DNA of 64,000 nt, from positions 1,653,501 to 1,717,500 of the forward strand of contig JAINUG010000191.1 in NCBI GenBank assembly GCA_029706075.1. The letters run 5' to 3'. The stretch comes from Aldrovandia affinis. Lineage: Eukaryota > Chordata > Actinopteri > Notacanthiformes > Halosauridae. Below are positions 24,001-38,322 of the stretch, piece by piece; position 1 is the first letter of the stretch; every line of letters starts with the position of its first letter. Both the position numbers and the translations under genes were made by a program. The notes under the pieces were generated by a model. The model did no database searches, was not told where the DNA came from, and saw only the letters and a program-made list of their open reading frames with translations.

Positions 24001-25378
24001 GCATAGAATTCTTTTTTTTTAAAGCCGTCTTTGTCTTTATGCTGCCGTTCTTTTGCTTGTTCAATCATATTTTATTATATTTTTCTTTCTTTCTCATTGT
24101 CTCTGTCTTTGCTTAGGCATAAATATGAATCTTTGATCACGACCAAAATGAACTTTTAGGGCAGAAAATTGCACTATGCCTTTTCCATAATGACACCTAT
24201 TATCTCTAGTGCTGCGAAGCATTATTTATGCTGCAAATGGTCTTTATAAAACAACTGGCCGTGTCGCAGAGTGCTATCCTTTCAAATGTGAAAAATTACA
24301 GACAGGGCGTAGGCTGCGTAATCTGTTAAATTAATGTCATAAAACTTCCAGAGATTCTAATACCCTTCCTATTACTCACTACTTAGACAAGCACCATAAA
24401 AAATAATAAGTACAAAAAAATATGGATGTAATGTGCCCAGAAAAATATCGTAAAATGTAAAACTCGACAAGCTACATGCATTTATATTACTGAGTTACTG
24501 CCAAATCCGAGCATATGACCAGGCTGTGCTAGGCTCAATGGTGTGACTCTTGGATTTAGTTTTTTTTCTCACGTCTAACCAAGTCTGTGGAGCTCTGAAG
24601 TCAGTCATTGGCATCTTTTCACAAGGGAACTCGCAGTTTTAAATATATAGATATGTTGCACTAATCAGTGCACAACTCTTAAGTCGCCCTTCCGAAGGGG
24701 AGGATAAAGCGTCAAGGTGTCGGGAGCGTAAACTAATCGTGTCACTGCGAGAGAGACAATCCAGTTAATGTGGGAGGGGTAAGTTAACGGGTACAGGGAG
24801 GGTTTCACAACAACTGGCCTCTTATAAATATTGCGCTTCTCGGTCTCTCAGCTGGCCTCCCCACCCACAGCACTTGGTGTGTGGATGCCATCTATGTGAC
24901 ACGTTTCAAAATGCCACCAAAGCTTTACTTTGCATACACACCTGGCTTGTTACGTGCCCATTTAACACATTGATGAATGCTATACGGTCATTGTATAGCA
25001 GTCCAAGGAGATGCGAAAGAAATAGACTGGCATATGAAATTAAATGTAGGCAAACTATTTATAATGACTTTGATGTTACACCCTGTAGTTACAAAATCAA
25101 GAGTACAGCAGCACCTTTCTTTCCCTATTGCAATAATTATCTTAAGCTACTAAAGGCCTAAAAGGTCAGTGGTATATGCCTAATACTCTGTGCACTGTTT
25201 GAGGTGTTGCTTATACTGTAGAGTCTCAAACTGCTTACGAAGCAAAGCAGGATGGTTGGAGCTGGCAGCCTCATTGGCTGGATACAAGGTCGGGACTTTT
25301 AAGGAGATTTAGGTGCAGTAGGAGATGATGGCTTCATTACTGGCTGAGAAATGGATTATAAATTGAGAACCACATTAC
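24001..25378. other. Non-coding stretch
   Basis: AT-rich complex sequence. No exon, SINE or transposon end recognised. The 95-codon open frame at 24874-25161 has no recognisable domain. Confidence 0.35.
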
Positions 25379-25402
25379 TCTCTCTCTCTCTCTCTCTCTC
25401 TC
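25379..25402. repeat. (CT)12 microsatellite
   Basis: Pure CT run of about 24 bp. Confidence 0.95.
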
Positions 25403-25638
25403 TGCTGTAATTTCATCTGATAGAAGAGTACAAACCACCGGAAGTTCAAATATGTTCCTTTATCTGCTAGAGGCATAAGAACAGTCATCTCCTTCAGTGT
25501 GTGAAATGACTGAATAAGCATAATGGAACATTATTTTACTCAATCTGAAATGTGAAGCTATCCCCACTGTTATTACTTTGTTCTATTGATTTTGTTTTAT
25601 TATTCTCGTTTTCCCCCTCTGGCAGCAAAGGGCACAAG

Positions 25639-25640
<2 letters not shown>

Positions 25641-25703
<63 letters not shown>
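25641..25703. repeat. (AT)31 microsatellite
   Basis: Pure AT run of about 63 bp, self-complementary and able to extrude as a cruciform. Confidence 0.97.
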
Positions 25704-25705
<2 letters not shown>

Positions 25706-25896
25706 CATAATTGAAAACAGTGATATAGATTTCTGGCGTGAAGCAAAACAACCATCCAGATTGAGATGTATTGATCCGCTGTAGATGTTTTTTTATTTTT
25801 TTGTCATGTTACCGTTACCAGACTTCCAGCATCAAAAAAGCCGCACTGATTCTCTGAAGCCAAGACAAGCAGAACGCGGCAATGCCCCCCCATCTC

Positions 25897-26080
<184 letters not shown>

Positions 26081-26450
26081 TGACAAGTGAACTTGTGTTG
26101 CTGAAGCATTAAAATATAGAGTATATGAGAACAACAACATCCAAGGGAAAAACATAACAAAACGTGCAGGTAACCCTCCCCCTCCCACACATATGTACCC
26201 CACATTACAGCATTTTAACAAATAAACAACCCACCCCCTCCCACACATAAATACCCCACATTACAGAATTTTAACAAACAGACTATGGAACCTCTGTTCC
26301 ATATAGGAGACAGATGCATATATTAGCCCACACCCTCTCTCAAATTATGGCAGACAGAGATGCATTGAGCTGCCACGTTTATTGCAATAGTAACTTCCCC
26401 AAGGATTATTTTTTATTTGTCTCTGTCTGGTAGGTATTGCTATTTATTTA

Positions 26451-26970
26451 TTAGGGCAGAAAATTTGGGGAAATATGTATCTCTGATGGGGAGGTACTTG
26501 GGGCAAGTAGGAAGTGGGCCTCAGTTTCCACCTCTGCCAGGTTGCAGTGATCACACAGCCTGTTCTCTTTAGCCAGCCAGGTCTTTTTGTGGCGGCTTGT
26601 TTCGATGGCAAGGCTGTGGTCACTGAGTCTGTACATCATCAATGTGTGCCTTTGTTTGGGGTCTTTTATTCTGACAAGATATTCTGCCAGGGAGTAGTCT
26701 CTGTTTAGAGTTTGGTAGATGTCTAATTTGTTTGATTTTGTTTCTTCGAGCCAATCATCAATGTACAAATCTTTGTTTGTTGAGGCAATGTTTTTAAATG
26801 TTGTGGGTGTAATTTTGTGTACATTGTGTACACTTTGCTATTCCATGGCCAGTTGGCCCAGGGGGTCTTTCTCTAGGCAGACCTCGTTTGTTTTCAGTGC
26901 TTTGTGCTGGTAGCAGTGTGGGTCAGCCTGGTTTAGATGAACCCAGAATTTGATAGCTCTTTTTTTAATA
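26451..26970 (-). pseudogene. Non-LTR retrotransposon ORF2 C-terminus, one in-frame stop
   Basis: On the minus strand one frame reads KFWVHLNQADPHCYQHKAL, then an in-frame TAG at 26838-26840, then VHKITPTTFKNI, LEETKSNKLDIYQTLNRDYS, RHTLMMYRLSDHSLAIE and RLCDHCNLAEVETEAHFLL. This matches the C-terminal region of a LINE ORF2 common in fish, ending in a Cys/His motif (CDHC...H). The clade was not assigned. The upstream end runs into a GA microsatellite (26972-27050). The downstream end loses the usual cysteine of the motif and is truncated near 26451. Confidence 0.8.
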
Positions 26971-28340
26971 GCTCTCTCTCTCTCTCTCTCCCTCTCTCTC
27001 TCTCTCTCCCTCTCTCTCTCTCCATCTCCGTCTCCCTCTCCCTCCCTCAGCAGTGAAATAAAATCAAGGTTGAACAAATGAGTTTCTGTGTTCTTTCTCA
27101 GCATAAGAAAGGTCAGTCACAGTGGTGCTGGGAGAGAAAGTCGATTGAAAGTATAAGAGTGTCAGAGAAGTGCTCGGTGTGTGCTGTGGCTGCCCAGTGC
27201 TCTGCTGTGTCTCTGGAATGAGCCTTCCCTACTCACAGGCTCTCTGCTCTCACATTGCATTCATTAAGTTAGCCAAACTTTCTTCACATTTTCATGAATT
27301 TTACTTTCATTTTTCATTACATATTTTGGGGTGGTGACAGACAAATCCAAGTTCACTTTCAATAATACATAGAAACAGCATTAAAGAGTGTTTTCGAGTA
27401 CTAAATACAGTATTTCCCCTGGGGTTAATGTACATTTTTTTCAAAATTAGAAAGCAATGTCATTCTACATGTTAAAGGATAATTGTTAGGTGATGATTTT
27501 AGGTGCTGTTTAAAATATACAGTATATGACTGTACACACACATACACAATGTAATATCAGGACATAAACATAACAAATGGGAACCATGTAGAAGTGCCTC
27601 CCATGACCTTGTTCGACACGACCAGCCAGAGATTAATTATTACTGCCCGGAACTTACTTACAATGAAAGGAAGTGGAACTCTTTCGCCCGATACCGAACA
27701 GAAAAATATATATAACAATTATGATGAATTAGCTCCTATTCCAGCCTGTTTTTGCTTAGTCTCCATCGGAAATCTCGCCACGGAAATCTCGCCAGACCTG
27801 ACGGGAACGAGCGGCCCCACCCGATGAAGATCGGACAGCGTGGCGATCACGGTGAAGCAGCCTCCTGGAGGAAAATGCTTCCCAAGCACACATTCTAGAC
27901 AGATCTGGAAAAAATCGATGATGTGTGCCTCATGTCCCTGGAACCCCAGTCATCAACTGAGGTAGAGTTTGATCAAAATATGCAGCACTGTTAGGCCTGC
28001 AGATTCAAGTCCCCCTGTGAATCTGGATCAAATGTTCAGAACCTACAACACTGGCAATACCACTGCTGTATTCCCATGCTTACACCATCAAGCCCTACAC
28101 TGATCTGAAAAAATAGTGGCAGCAATAGCTGGACAATATAAAATAGGGATATGGTCTATTAGTGACATTACAGACAGATATTACTTATATTAGATATTAA
28201 TTATGACATTACCTCCTGCACACAGAGATGGGTTCTTAAAATCCCTTTTCTATACTCCCTGATCATCATGGAACAATAGATATGTTCAAAATACCAATAC
28301 AGTTACAAAATACCAAAAAATAAGACAATTGGCATCAAGG
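26971..28340. other. (CT)n tract then non-coding sequence
   Basis: CT/CCCTCT tract at 26972-27050. Beyond that is complex sequence without recognised exons. The 77-codon open frame at 27594-27827 has no recognisable domain. Confidence 0.4.
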
Positions 28341-28347
28341 CATGCAT

Positions 28348-28383
<36 letters not shown>

Positions 28384-28423
28384 ACACACACATATGCATG
28401 CACGCACACACACACACACACAC

Positions 28424-28460
<37 letters not shown>

Positions 28461-28594
28461 TACACACACATATATGCATGCATGCACACACACACACTTA
28501 TGCATGCACGCATGCATGCACACACACACACACACACACACACACTTATGCATGCACGCATGTACACATGCACATACACACACATATGCGCACA

Positions 28595-28679
<85 letters not shown>
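28348..28679. repeat. Very long (AC)n compound microsatellite
   Basis: About 330 bp of CA repeats interrupted by ATGCATGCACGC and ATACAC blocks. The last about 80 bp are nearly pure CA. Open frames on both strands (Thr/His or Cys/Val) are artefacts. Confidence 0.97.
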
Positions 28680-28680
<1 letters not shown>

Positions 28681-28912
28681 AACAGGGAAAGATTCCTTTG
28701 CCTTCAGTCTCCCCTGAAGTGAGACATCAACAGGAGCCGAGCAGAACTCAGCCCAGAGAAGCAGCTCATATGAGCAGGGCCTGGGACGAGTCTCCTTCCT
28801 CTCAAAGCCCCGTTCCCTTGCTTACGTGCAGCGGAGCGAGCCGAGGTTCTCCTGGGACACAGATCTGAGCCGAGCCTGACCCACTTTACTCAAGAATCAC
28901 AACAGCACTGCT
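28680..28912. other. Non-coding sequence between microsatellites
   Basis: GC-balanced sequence without recognised features. Confidence 0.35.
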
Positions 28913-29009
28913 GAGAAAGAGAGAGAGAGAGAGCAAGACAGACAGAGGGAGGGGGAGAGATGGAAAGAGGGAGGGACAGAGAGTGCAAGATGGGGGGAGA
29001 GGGAAGAGC

Positions 29010-29062
<53 letters not shown>

Positions 29063-29090
29063 TGAGGGAGGAAGGAGAAGGAGAGAAGAA
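28913..29090. repeat. GA-rich purine tract
   Basis: Degenerate GAGA/GGGA sequence containing a pure (GA)n run at about 29013-29054. Confidence 0.95.
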
Positions 29091-29170
29091 TACTGCCACC
29101 CTTCATCTGCATTCATTTCGCACATGCTGACACTGAAGCACACACCCTGCTGCTGACACAGCTGACGTAC

Positions 29171-29575
29171 TCAAACACACACACACACAAACATGCTGAC
29201 TCACACAAACACACACACACACATGCACACTGACACTCAAACATTCAAGTTGAGCCACTACACCACATTACCTTACCCCTACACCTTACCCCTATTGTAC
29301 TTACACGCACACATATAGGCACAAGCACACACGCATGTACATACACAGACACAAGCATACACATAAATGCATTCATACATAGATGCAAGCAGTGACACAT
29401 ACATAGATACATACATAGACACTAACACATGTTCACTTACACACATGTACATAGACACAAGCACATGTTCATGTACACGCACATACAAAGACACAGACAC
29501 TTATTCACCTACACACACATACAAAGACACAAGCACATATACGCATACACACACACACATACAGATACACAGTTC
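29171..29575. repeat. ACAC/ACATAC imperfect tandem region
   Basis: CA microsatellites at 29176-29225, then a degenerate array of ACACAAGCACATGTTCATGT-like and ACATAGATACATACATAGAC-like units to about 29570. Unit length is irregular. Confidence 0.8.
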
Positions 29576-32500
29576 GCACACAATCCTTGGTAAACGTTTG
29601 CTGCGCTGAGACTGCAGACTGTTGTGATGGATAGTGATGAGGAGACTGCCGTTGGGGGCTGAAGAATTAGCCCTTCATAGGGGCTGATGGAGGAACCATA
29701 CAGTAATGGCTAAACTCAATTTGCACAGCCTTGGTGGGCCTTCTTTCTCCCTTCCGTGAAAAAAACCCAACGAATTATAAATCATGGTTATTTTCTTAAT
29801 GACCACTAATATGAGCTGTTGTAAATCAAAACAAATTCAGCCGTGCGCAAGTTCAATCATCATCTGTATTTAGTGAAGAAAAAAGGCGATTAAGACTTCA
29901 ATCGGGGAATCCGGTTCACACTGAAAGGGAAATCCAGCCCTTCTTTTAGGCCCTGTTCTCTCTCGCTCTGCCAGCCCGATCGTATCACTTTATGGCATCG
30001 TGGCCCCCCCGGCTGGGCCTGCTGTCTCAGGGCTGTGTGTCTGTCTATCTCCTGGGGCGACGTGTCTGTCAGAATCTCCCCTGGTGATCCGGCACTCTGG
30101 AGGAGACCACATGCAGAGCACTTTCTGGGTGACTACCCTTCCTCTCTACATGCCATTGCATTTCACATGGCCCTGAAAGGCCCCCCTACCCCACACACTT
30201 CTTATTCAGCGCACTCTCTCTCTCTCTCTCTCTCTTTCTCTGCCACTGTAAATCTTTCCAGCCCAACCTCCTGTCATCACTCCATCCCTACCTCCTGTGA
30301 GCATTGCCACCGCTCCCTCTCGACTCTACCTCCTCCACTGCGGTCTCTTCCCTCCCTCCCTCCCTCCCTCCCTCCCGTGCGTCCGTTCATCCCCTCTCCC
30401 CTATTCCACCTCCCCCCCGTCTCTCACTTTACCTCCACCACTCCCACCCTCCTCTCCCTCTCCCTCTCCCTCCCTTCATCTTATTCCTGCCTGCTTGTTG
30501 AGAGGCCCGTCTGGGAGTTGGCGGACCAGGCCGTCAGAACAGCCGGGCGCCGCTCACATGTCCAGCAGCCCGAGACTGCTAACAGCGCTGTTGTGCATTG
30601 TGTAAAAGAGAGAGAGAGAGAGAGAAAAGAACACAATGATTTTATTTCCCTCAAGTCATTATTATGTTTGCTGCTCGGTATATGTATAGTCATTTCCCCC
30701 AACGTGCCTACATTACAGATTTAGTCTAATGAAAGGACCAGACAGATAATCTGTCCTGCATGCCTCTAACAGAACCTCCAAGATGTGTGTGTGTGTGAGA
30801 TAGAGAGAGGGTAACATACAGAGAGAGAGAGAGAGAGAGGGAGAGAGTTCAGGCATATGAAAGAAGGTGTGAAGGAAAGAGAATGAAAGGAAGGACAGTT
30901 GGCCAGAGTAAGAGAAGGTGATATGGAGAGGGGTATGGGGACAGAGAGAGAGAGAGAGAGAGAGAGAGCTTTATCCTCTTTTAGAAACAGCCCTTCACAG
31001 ACAACAGTGGCTGAAGCACCCCGGAGTGACAGCAGCATAATGCTCTTGTGATGAGGAAGTGTGTGACTCATTCCCTATGTCAGTCCCAGCCATGGCTGCG
31101 GTCTAAAGACAGACTACGTGTGGCGTCTCTCCTGTCGGTTGGAATAATAACAGGACTTTGCTGACCGCACCATAAAGGTCACTGGCATTTCAGACACTCA
31201 CATGGAAACCTCTCAGACCAAAGACACATTCCGTCTCTCTGAGGCACCTATTTAAAGTTCCCTTTAAGGGGGTTTTAATGACCACATTCAGTCACGTTCA
31301 TCCCATTCCTGCACACCTGGGGAGAAGTGCACAGAATGTTAAGCGATTCACCGAAGAGGTTAGTGGATTCGAAAAGGCGATGCACCGTGCCTGAATCACC
31401 ACCAGTCTTTCGTAATCGGCTATAAACGGGGGGCAAGCCCCTTCCCGGTTAGCCTGGACGAGTTGCGTCCGCTGAACTCGCAGCCTAACGCAGAGGTCGC
31501 GTGGTAGTCACCCGCCCTCCCTCCCCGGCACGTGGAGTGAACACGGCGCCGAGGCAGAGCAGCGCATGAAAGATTCAGTACTTTCTGCCACGAGTTTTTG
31601 ACGACGGGCGGAAATTGCCGCGCTGCTCTGCCTTATTACATCAGTCAGTGGAGTAGGGATTGTCTCCAGGCAGGGGGTGGATGCCTACCTTTCCTGGTGA
31701 CTAGGCTGGGAATAAGAATGTCCCGAATAGTCCTGCCTATGACAGTGATGTCATAGCGGCATCAGCGCTGGTGCGCGGGGAGACAGGTGAACTGCGCACG
31801 ACCTAATAAACAATGTATGTATGGTAAAAAAAACACCACCGCAAACATATTACACCAAAATATGCAAAAGGCGTACATGCAGTCTATCAGGGATTGAAGA
31901 ATAAAATAAATGACTTGTAGAAATACTGTTATTACAGCCTCACAAGGTTGTAGTCTTTGTCTTCTACTTGCATTACATTACATTTTATATTTTAGGCATT
32001 TCGCACAGTGCCAATTGGAAAGTGGTATAAATAAAGATTCATATTCCAGTCCCATTGTTGCAATGAATCATTCTTCACACAATATATTTATTACAAACAT
32101 TATAAATAACGGCCGCCTACATCTGAGCCTGGTAGAAACCGAGGGGAAATCCTTTGAGAGAGTTTTGAAAGGGATATTTTGTCATCATCAGTCTATGTTA
32201 TCTGCCACAATGACACATTACTCCGTGGGTAAGGACAGTAAGCACTTTAGTCTTCGTAATTTATTGATTATAAGCACCACTGTGCTTTGCGCAATGACAA
32301 ATCCAGACACTTGTGTAAAACGATGTGATATGTAGGAGCCTGCAGTATGTGAAGCACTTCTGCCATCTAGTGGTAGGAGTTAGAAAAAACATGTTTGCCC
32401 CTATGGCGGGGTATGAGGAAAAACAAAATATGCAAAGCCAGTGAATGTATTGGTAAAAAGACCAAGACACAAACAACTAATAAAAATCTCTTTCACCCTC

Positions 32501-35500
32501 ACTTATTGAAAGATATCTCAGAGATTTTGACAAACCAATTCACAGATGGTGGTGTGAAGTGTTGATTTGAATCTCAACAAAACCTTTTCAATGGAGATAA
32601 TAATATCATACTGTCTAAACATCTGTAAAACCTGTAATACCAAATTATTGATTTCAAAATTATGCCAACTTAACAGCTAAAGTTTCAAAAATGTTTTTAC
32701 GGAAACTAAGCAAGCACTATTCCAAAGCAATTCTGCCCACATTTTCCTACATTCGTTCAAGTATATTGTAATGTGTTTCTTTATCTCACCATCTCATCTT
32801 GAATTTTGTATCGTTTAAATATTGGGTTACATCAAAGAAACAAATCCATAAAAGTGTACATGTATATAAAACAATTTGTAAGACTTTCATAGATTGTAGT
32901 AGAAAACAGTGTACTCCCCAAAGTGCATGTAAATATCTCTATGCTGTTGATCGATACTTCACATAACAACCTTAGAAGTCCTATTGCATATAATACTGAG
33001 ACAATACATACATCAGCACAGGACACATATTAATGTATATTTCATATACTGTAAGAAATGTTATACTGCATGCACCAACCATCCATAACAACACATCACG
33101 ATCATTAAAGCAATATCTGTGTCTGCAGGGCCAGGACTACAGTTCACGCCTCATGAGCAGCTATTGAAATATGTGTTTTTATTCTTTGTTTCCCCCACCA
33201 CCCATTTGCACTACATGCATTGACACTAATAACTGTAATATTGTACGGAGCTAAATTTACTTGATCTGCTATTATTATTTGTAATAGACTAACATAGCGC
33301 TGGTCCTGCATGAATACACAGTACATCAGGTGGTATGAAAAATGCACTTGCTTCCTCTCTTTTTTATGTACAGTAACTGTACATGCTGAAGGTTTTTCTG
33401 TTGGGGGAGGTGACAGGATTAGGTTTGAGTTAGGAATGGGGGCCCATTGCACTTGCATACTTAACAGTTGTTTTTTATTGACCTTCCATTTTGTTTCATT
33501 TACATAAAACCCCTAAGACTAACACTAAATGGTACCTAGGCACTAACTTAATGCTCTGAAATACTTATAATTTTAGTTCTCAAATGTGAGCCTCATACAT
33601 ATATGGCCATGGTGGCCGAGGTTATAGAATCTCAACAGTTATTTTCCATAAAATAAGTGCTGCAAAATAGCATGAATAAACAATATGTGCCTCCACCTTA
33701 AATCACTAGGGAATTTAAGGAACTGAACAGCACAAACTTGCTGGTTTGCTTAGATGGTGACATTTATCGTCGGTGCATCAGATTTCATGTTAAATGCAGT
33801 AATGTAACCTTAGCCAAGTGAAAGAACAATGTTCAGTACAGACGGCATTGCTGAACAGTTTTTTGCATGTACTGTATACAGTAATAGTATGTCAAATAAA
33901 TAACCGCTTTATAACATCACATGTAAACAAACAAAATGAATCTTTCTCTAACTTCCTTGAATCTCTATCAAACTGAAGGACAGCAGAAGAGCTAGAATTT
34001 GCTGAATTGCAGCGTTCTCTGCAGTGTATCCGGTATCTTCTATAGTTCAGTGTTCTACATATTTTGATGCAGAAATATGAGCACATTGACATCTTCAGGG
34101 GTTAGTCTGGATCGATGAGGGAAGAGCTTGTTCCCACGGCAACTGAAAACTTTCTCTGAAGGGGACACTTGTGGCCGGGATGCATAAACACTTGTGCTTT
34201 GCGTAATTTGGAGCTTCCCAATGTTGGACTTTGACCAGATTGGTGGGCAACACTCAGTGCTGCAACACTCTGTAGGCTGTCAGAAGCCTGACCTACTAAC
34301 CTTTGGCAGATTCCTTGACTGCTTGCTTATCAGGTGTTTAATGTGTGTTCCAGGTAAGATGTGGGTCAGGTAACACCCAGTAACACAGCCTCGGTCACCT
34401 GCTCTAACTTACCCTCAGAGTCGAGGACAGTGAAGCATCTACAGGGCGTAGACAAAACAATGGAAACACCAATATATGAATATTTATTAATAAGGATAAT
34501 TAGTTATATTAGTCATAAGTTGGACTGCCCCTTTGCCTTCAGAACAGCTTCAGTCCTTCTTGGAATGTTGTAATACAAGTTTGAACGGTTTCTAGTGGGA
34601 TATTTAGCCAGCTGTATAAATGAAACAGGACAGATGTGGATTTCTACCTGGCTACACTAATGTCCTTTTGGCGTTAGAGTACAAATGTTTTGTTTTAAAT
34701 GGCTTACCAAGTTACCCTGCCTATTAGAGCCACAAAAATATGATACATGCTGCACATGTGAAATGATACAAAATCATTTTAGAAATGTATTTTTGTTGGA
34801 CACATGAATTATAAAGTTGCATCTCTATACAAGAAATACCATTTTAATCTTTTGCAAGCGAGCCAGAAACTTTTTTTACATTTTTGAACATGTTATATTG
34901 GCTGAAAATAGCATCATATGTGCAGTGTATACTTATATGTAAAATTATGTACAATTTCCTGTGTGTCCTGCACTTGGCTACTATGAACTGATGGTGCAAT
35001 TGGTCATAAAGGTATTGATTGAAGTAAATATTGTGCAATGAGGAGAATGAATAATTGGGGGTATGGAGCATTTCTGATGATGTAGTCTTCGGGAAAATTA
35101 AGCAGAAGCAGAAGATGAATAGAGGGAGAAGTAGAAGATAAAGATAAGGAAGAAACACAAAATAACCCAAGTTCGGGGCTTTATTGCGTGGCTGTGTGAA
35201 GTTGTATCTGAATTCTGTGTGTTTACATGAGGTCAGAGGGTACAGAAGTACATTTTTGTAGGGACTGAGAGTCTGCCATTGTAGTTATTTGTGGGAGACC
35301 CTAAAAAGTGCCAAACTCTCGATGCTGTATAGGTATGGGGTATGTCAACGCCAACCCGTAGCTTTGCAGATGGCATACCTCTAATCCCAATAAATTAAAT
35401 GGATTTAGCAAATTAGCGGTTTCCTAAAAGATCAATCATGGAAAATGATATGAATTTTAGCTATAGGCTAGAATAGGATGATTACCATATTAAAACTTTT

Positions 35501-35697
35501 TACAACCAACTTTATTCACTCAATTTGTAAAAGCCATACATTTTAAATGCCATGACAGTAAAACGTGCTGTTTTGTAAATTATGCAGAGTAATGAGCCAT
35601 ATCAGATGAAAATGTATTAGGCTTCCTATTGTGCCTTGTGAGGTTGAACCATAATCATTTCAGTGAGTTAGTACTTTTGTCCTTAAGGTTGAATTTA
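29576..35697. repeat. Non-coding stretch with simple repeats
   Basis: Contains (CT)n at 30210-30236, (CTCC)n at 30350-30376, GA tracts at 30608-30630, 30815-30845 and 30941-30968, and otherwise unique-looking sequence. The 229-codon open frame at 30035-30724 crosses these pyrimidine tracts and is Ser/Pro/Leu-rich low complexity with no domain. Sequence at 34447-34590 (ACAAAACAATGGAAACACCA, then TGCCTTCAGAACAGCTTCAG) looks like a decayed DNA-transposon piece related to that at 52672-52910. Confidence 0.4.
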
Positions 35698-35699
35698 AT

Positions 35700-36104
35700 T
35701 GAATTGAACATTGGATTTATATAGCGCCTTTCAAGGTGCCCAAAACACTTTACAACGACAATGAAAAAACCACCACCAATGTGCAGAACCCACCTGGGTG
35801 AGCCATTTTGCACCAGTACAAATCACTGCACATCAGATACACAGTGGAGAGGCGAGGAGGAGGGAGGGAATGAATTAATTCAGTGTACATTTATTGTTTT
35901 TGGTTGGGAATTTGGCCAGGACACCGGGTTAACGCCCTACTCTTTTCGAAAAGTGCCATGGGATCTTTTATGACCACAGAAAGTCAGGACCTTGGTTTTA
36001 CCCGTCCCATCCGAACGACGGACATGTAGTCCCGTGGGATCGAACCCACAACCATGGCATTGCCAGTGCCATGGTCTACCAACTGAGCTCCAGGAACCAC
36101 TGCC
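35700..36104 (-). mobile_element. tRNA-headed SINE-like repeat, minus strand
   Basis: On the minus strand the head reads GGAGCTCAGTTGGTAGACC (A box) and GGTTCGATCCCACGGGACT (B box GGTTCGATCC), like a tRNA. The body ends on the + strand side with ATATAGCGCCTTTCAAGG, a sequence widely repeated in fish. The predicted A- and B-box spacing is longer than in a real tRNA and no clean cloverleaf is seen, so it is a repeat and not a tRNA gene. Confidence 0.75.
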
Positions 36105-37133
36105 CTGTTCAAGATGCCCTGTCCTTAAAATGCCCTGTTTGATGCCGTCTTTAAGATGCCCTGTCCTTTAGATGCTCTGTTCTATGGTTTCCCAGGCTGT
36201 GGCATAGGATGCCATGGAATCCTATCCAGTCTGTTTAATCTTTTTTTGTGAACCAATGCTGGCAATGCTGCATTTAGTTTGGGGGTATACAATTTAGCAG
36301 ACACTCCGAGTAATAAAGTGCAAACAAAAATTTGCACGCTGCGAGAATCACCTCTAACACCTGTCAGTAAGTATTCCTGATGTGACAAGTTACACACAAC
36401 ATACTAGCAGAGTCACAGCAATTGCACACAAAACAATTGTCAAGATGCATTATAATGTGTTGACAGCCAGCGTTGGTTGGTAAAGCAGTGGCGCAACTGT
36501 AGCCTGTAGACTTGTAGAACAATGATTACTCATCAGTCTCCGAATGCAGTCTCCAGTCATGCTCCATTACAGGGCCAGTCCACAATCACCACCCAACTCT
36601 GGAGACACTGCTGATGCCAAGACACCTGGGAGAGGGAGGAGGACCACCAGGCGACACAACATAAGACCAGAGTGAGGTACTCAGCGAATATTGCTTACCT
36701 TGTGTGTCTTGGTTTGCCACTTGTCTCCATTCTACACTGACAGGAAGGCAGGGTGACCTCCTGGTCGCCAAATCATACTTAAAAAAAATACTTATATATA
36801 TACTTATAAATAACAATTAAGTATTGTACTTGACCCCATGTCGCCTGCCTTTCCTTGATATAAACAAATTCCCAAATCAAGTACACCACAATGTCCTCCG
36901 TGTTTTCCTCAGGCGATAATTAATTCCAAGTGTGCCCGTTCACTCAGTGTGGCAGAGCTGAAACAAAAAGTTCACTTCTTGAACACAAGAGGGAGACAAA
37001 TACACCCCAAAAAAGGGGAAAACACTCATTAATGTGCTACACTACAAACGTGAGTAATAGATCAAACCAAAGCACTGTGCTAAAACCACCACGCATCAAC
37101 TGTGAAAAATAAATGAAGGCACAAAATGAATGG
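36105..37133. other. Non-coding stretch
   Basis: Begins with about four copies of an AGATGCCCTGTCCTT-like unit (36110-36182). Otherwise no recognised feature. Confidence 0.4.
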
Positions 37134-37178
37134 AACAAACAAACAAACAAACAAACAAACAAACAAACAAACAAACAC
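37134..37178. repeat. (AAAC)n microsatellite
   Basis: About eleven copies of the CAAA/AAAC tetranucleotide. Confidence 0.95.
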
Positions 37179-38322
37179 AAAACACTACACCTCAGCGACA
37201 TTTAAATGTCACCTTGTGGCATGACAACCATAGTTTCCCTAGGGTTCAACTTTGGCCGTGTCCGAAATAACATCCTATATGACATATAGTCCACTATTTC
37301 GGGGGTCAGACATTTTGTACTGGTGACTGAATTCTCAAAAAATAAATCTGAGCCACTCTATAGTCCACTATAAATATTTCAATATTTCAAAAATGTAGTG
37401 GTGAATCCAAGTACCCTCTATGTCTAAAAATTACAATTGTGTAATTGTACAATTACATTTGTACACAAAATTACCCACTGCCACTGCGTCTCCAGTATGG
37501 TTAGTGGTCCACATCGCTGTCATGCACTGATGTGTGATGCATTTTGGTCCTTTTTTAGCCATAGAGGGTACATGGCTTACAATGATAATTATAAAGCCTT
37601 CATAACCTCTATATAATTGTACTCTCACCACGGCGAGAAAAACTGACTTCATTAATCCAGAAAAGTTTTGGTTTGATTTAATTGCACATGGTCTTAAGTG
37701 ACTAAGTGCATTTGATGGAATCCCAGTCTGAGTTTCTTTCATTCGTACCGTACATGTCTGGAATAAAAGAGAAATAAAAGTTTACTATATGTGTCAGGGG
37801 TTTACACAAATACCTATAGGTATGGGTGAGGTGTATTTGTTGTGGTGTACTGAACCGAAACAACCCTGTGACACACACACTGCACTACATTTCCTGTTTG
37901 TAGTGCAACTCCAAGTACCATACTGCACTCTGCGATAGTCATTGTACCTTTCACAGGAATTGTAAACCACCTGCAGTGAGTCACAGCTAATTAGCTCCTA
38001 AATCAGCACTTTGGGAAAACAAAGGTAAGAGTCTTGATACTCTCACTCACAGATGTAGACTTGATATACATACATCATATATACACATATACACGAAGCG
38101 GGTCAGAGGTGCATGCATGCCTCCTAGTCTGGACCCAGGTCAATCCATGGCAGATACGCTTCCCTCATTCACCTCTGAAATAGTGAATGCCAGCAAAAAG
38201 AAATGGCTACTTTATCAAGACATAATGGGAATGTATTATCCCAATGATTATTAACAGTATAACACCAACTGATGAGTCTTGAGCATTTTGGCTGAATAAT
38301 CACAATATGTTTTATATATACA

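Noticed and set aside
28286..28722. Several 100-130-codon open frames of Cys/Val or Thr/His repeats
   Set aside because: They are translations of the (AC)n microsatellite in different frames, with no splice context or domain.
30035..30724. 229-codon open frame on the + strand
   Set aside because: Crosses CT, CTCC and GA tracts; Ser/Pro/Leu-rich, no domain, no start or splice evidence.
35985..36100. Possible tRNA gene on the minus strand
   Set aside because: A and B boxes are present, but the spacing and arms do not fold as a clean tRNA and it continues into a widespread repeat body; called as a SINE head.
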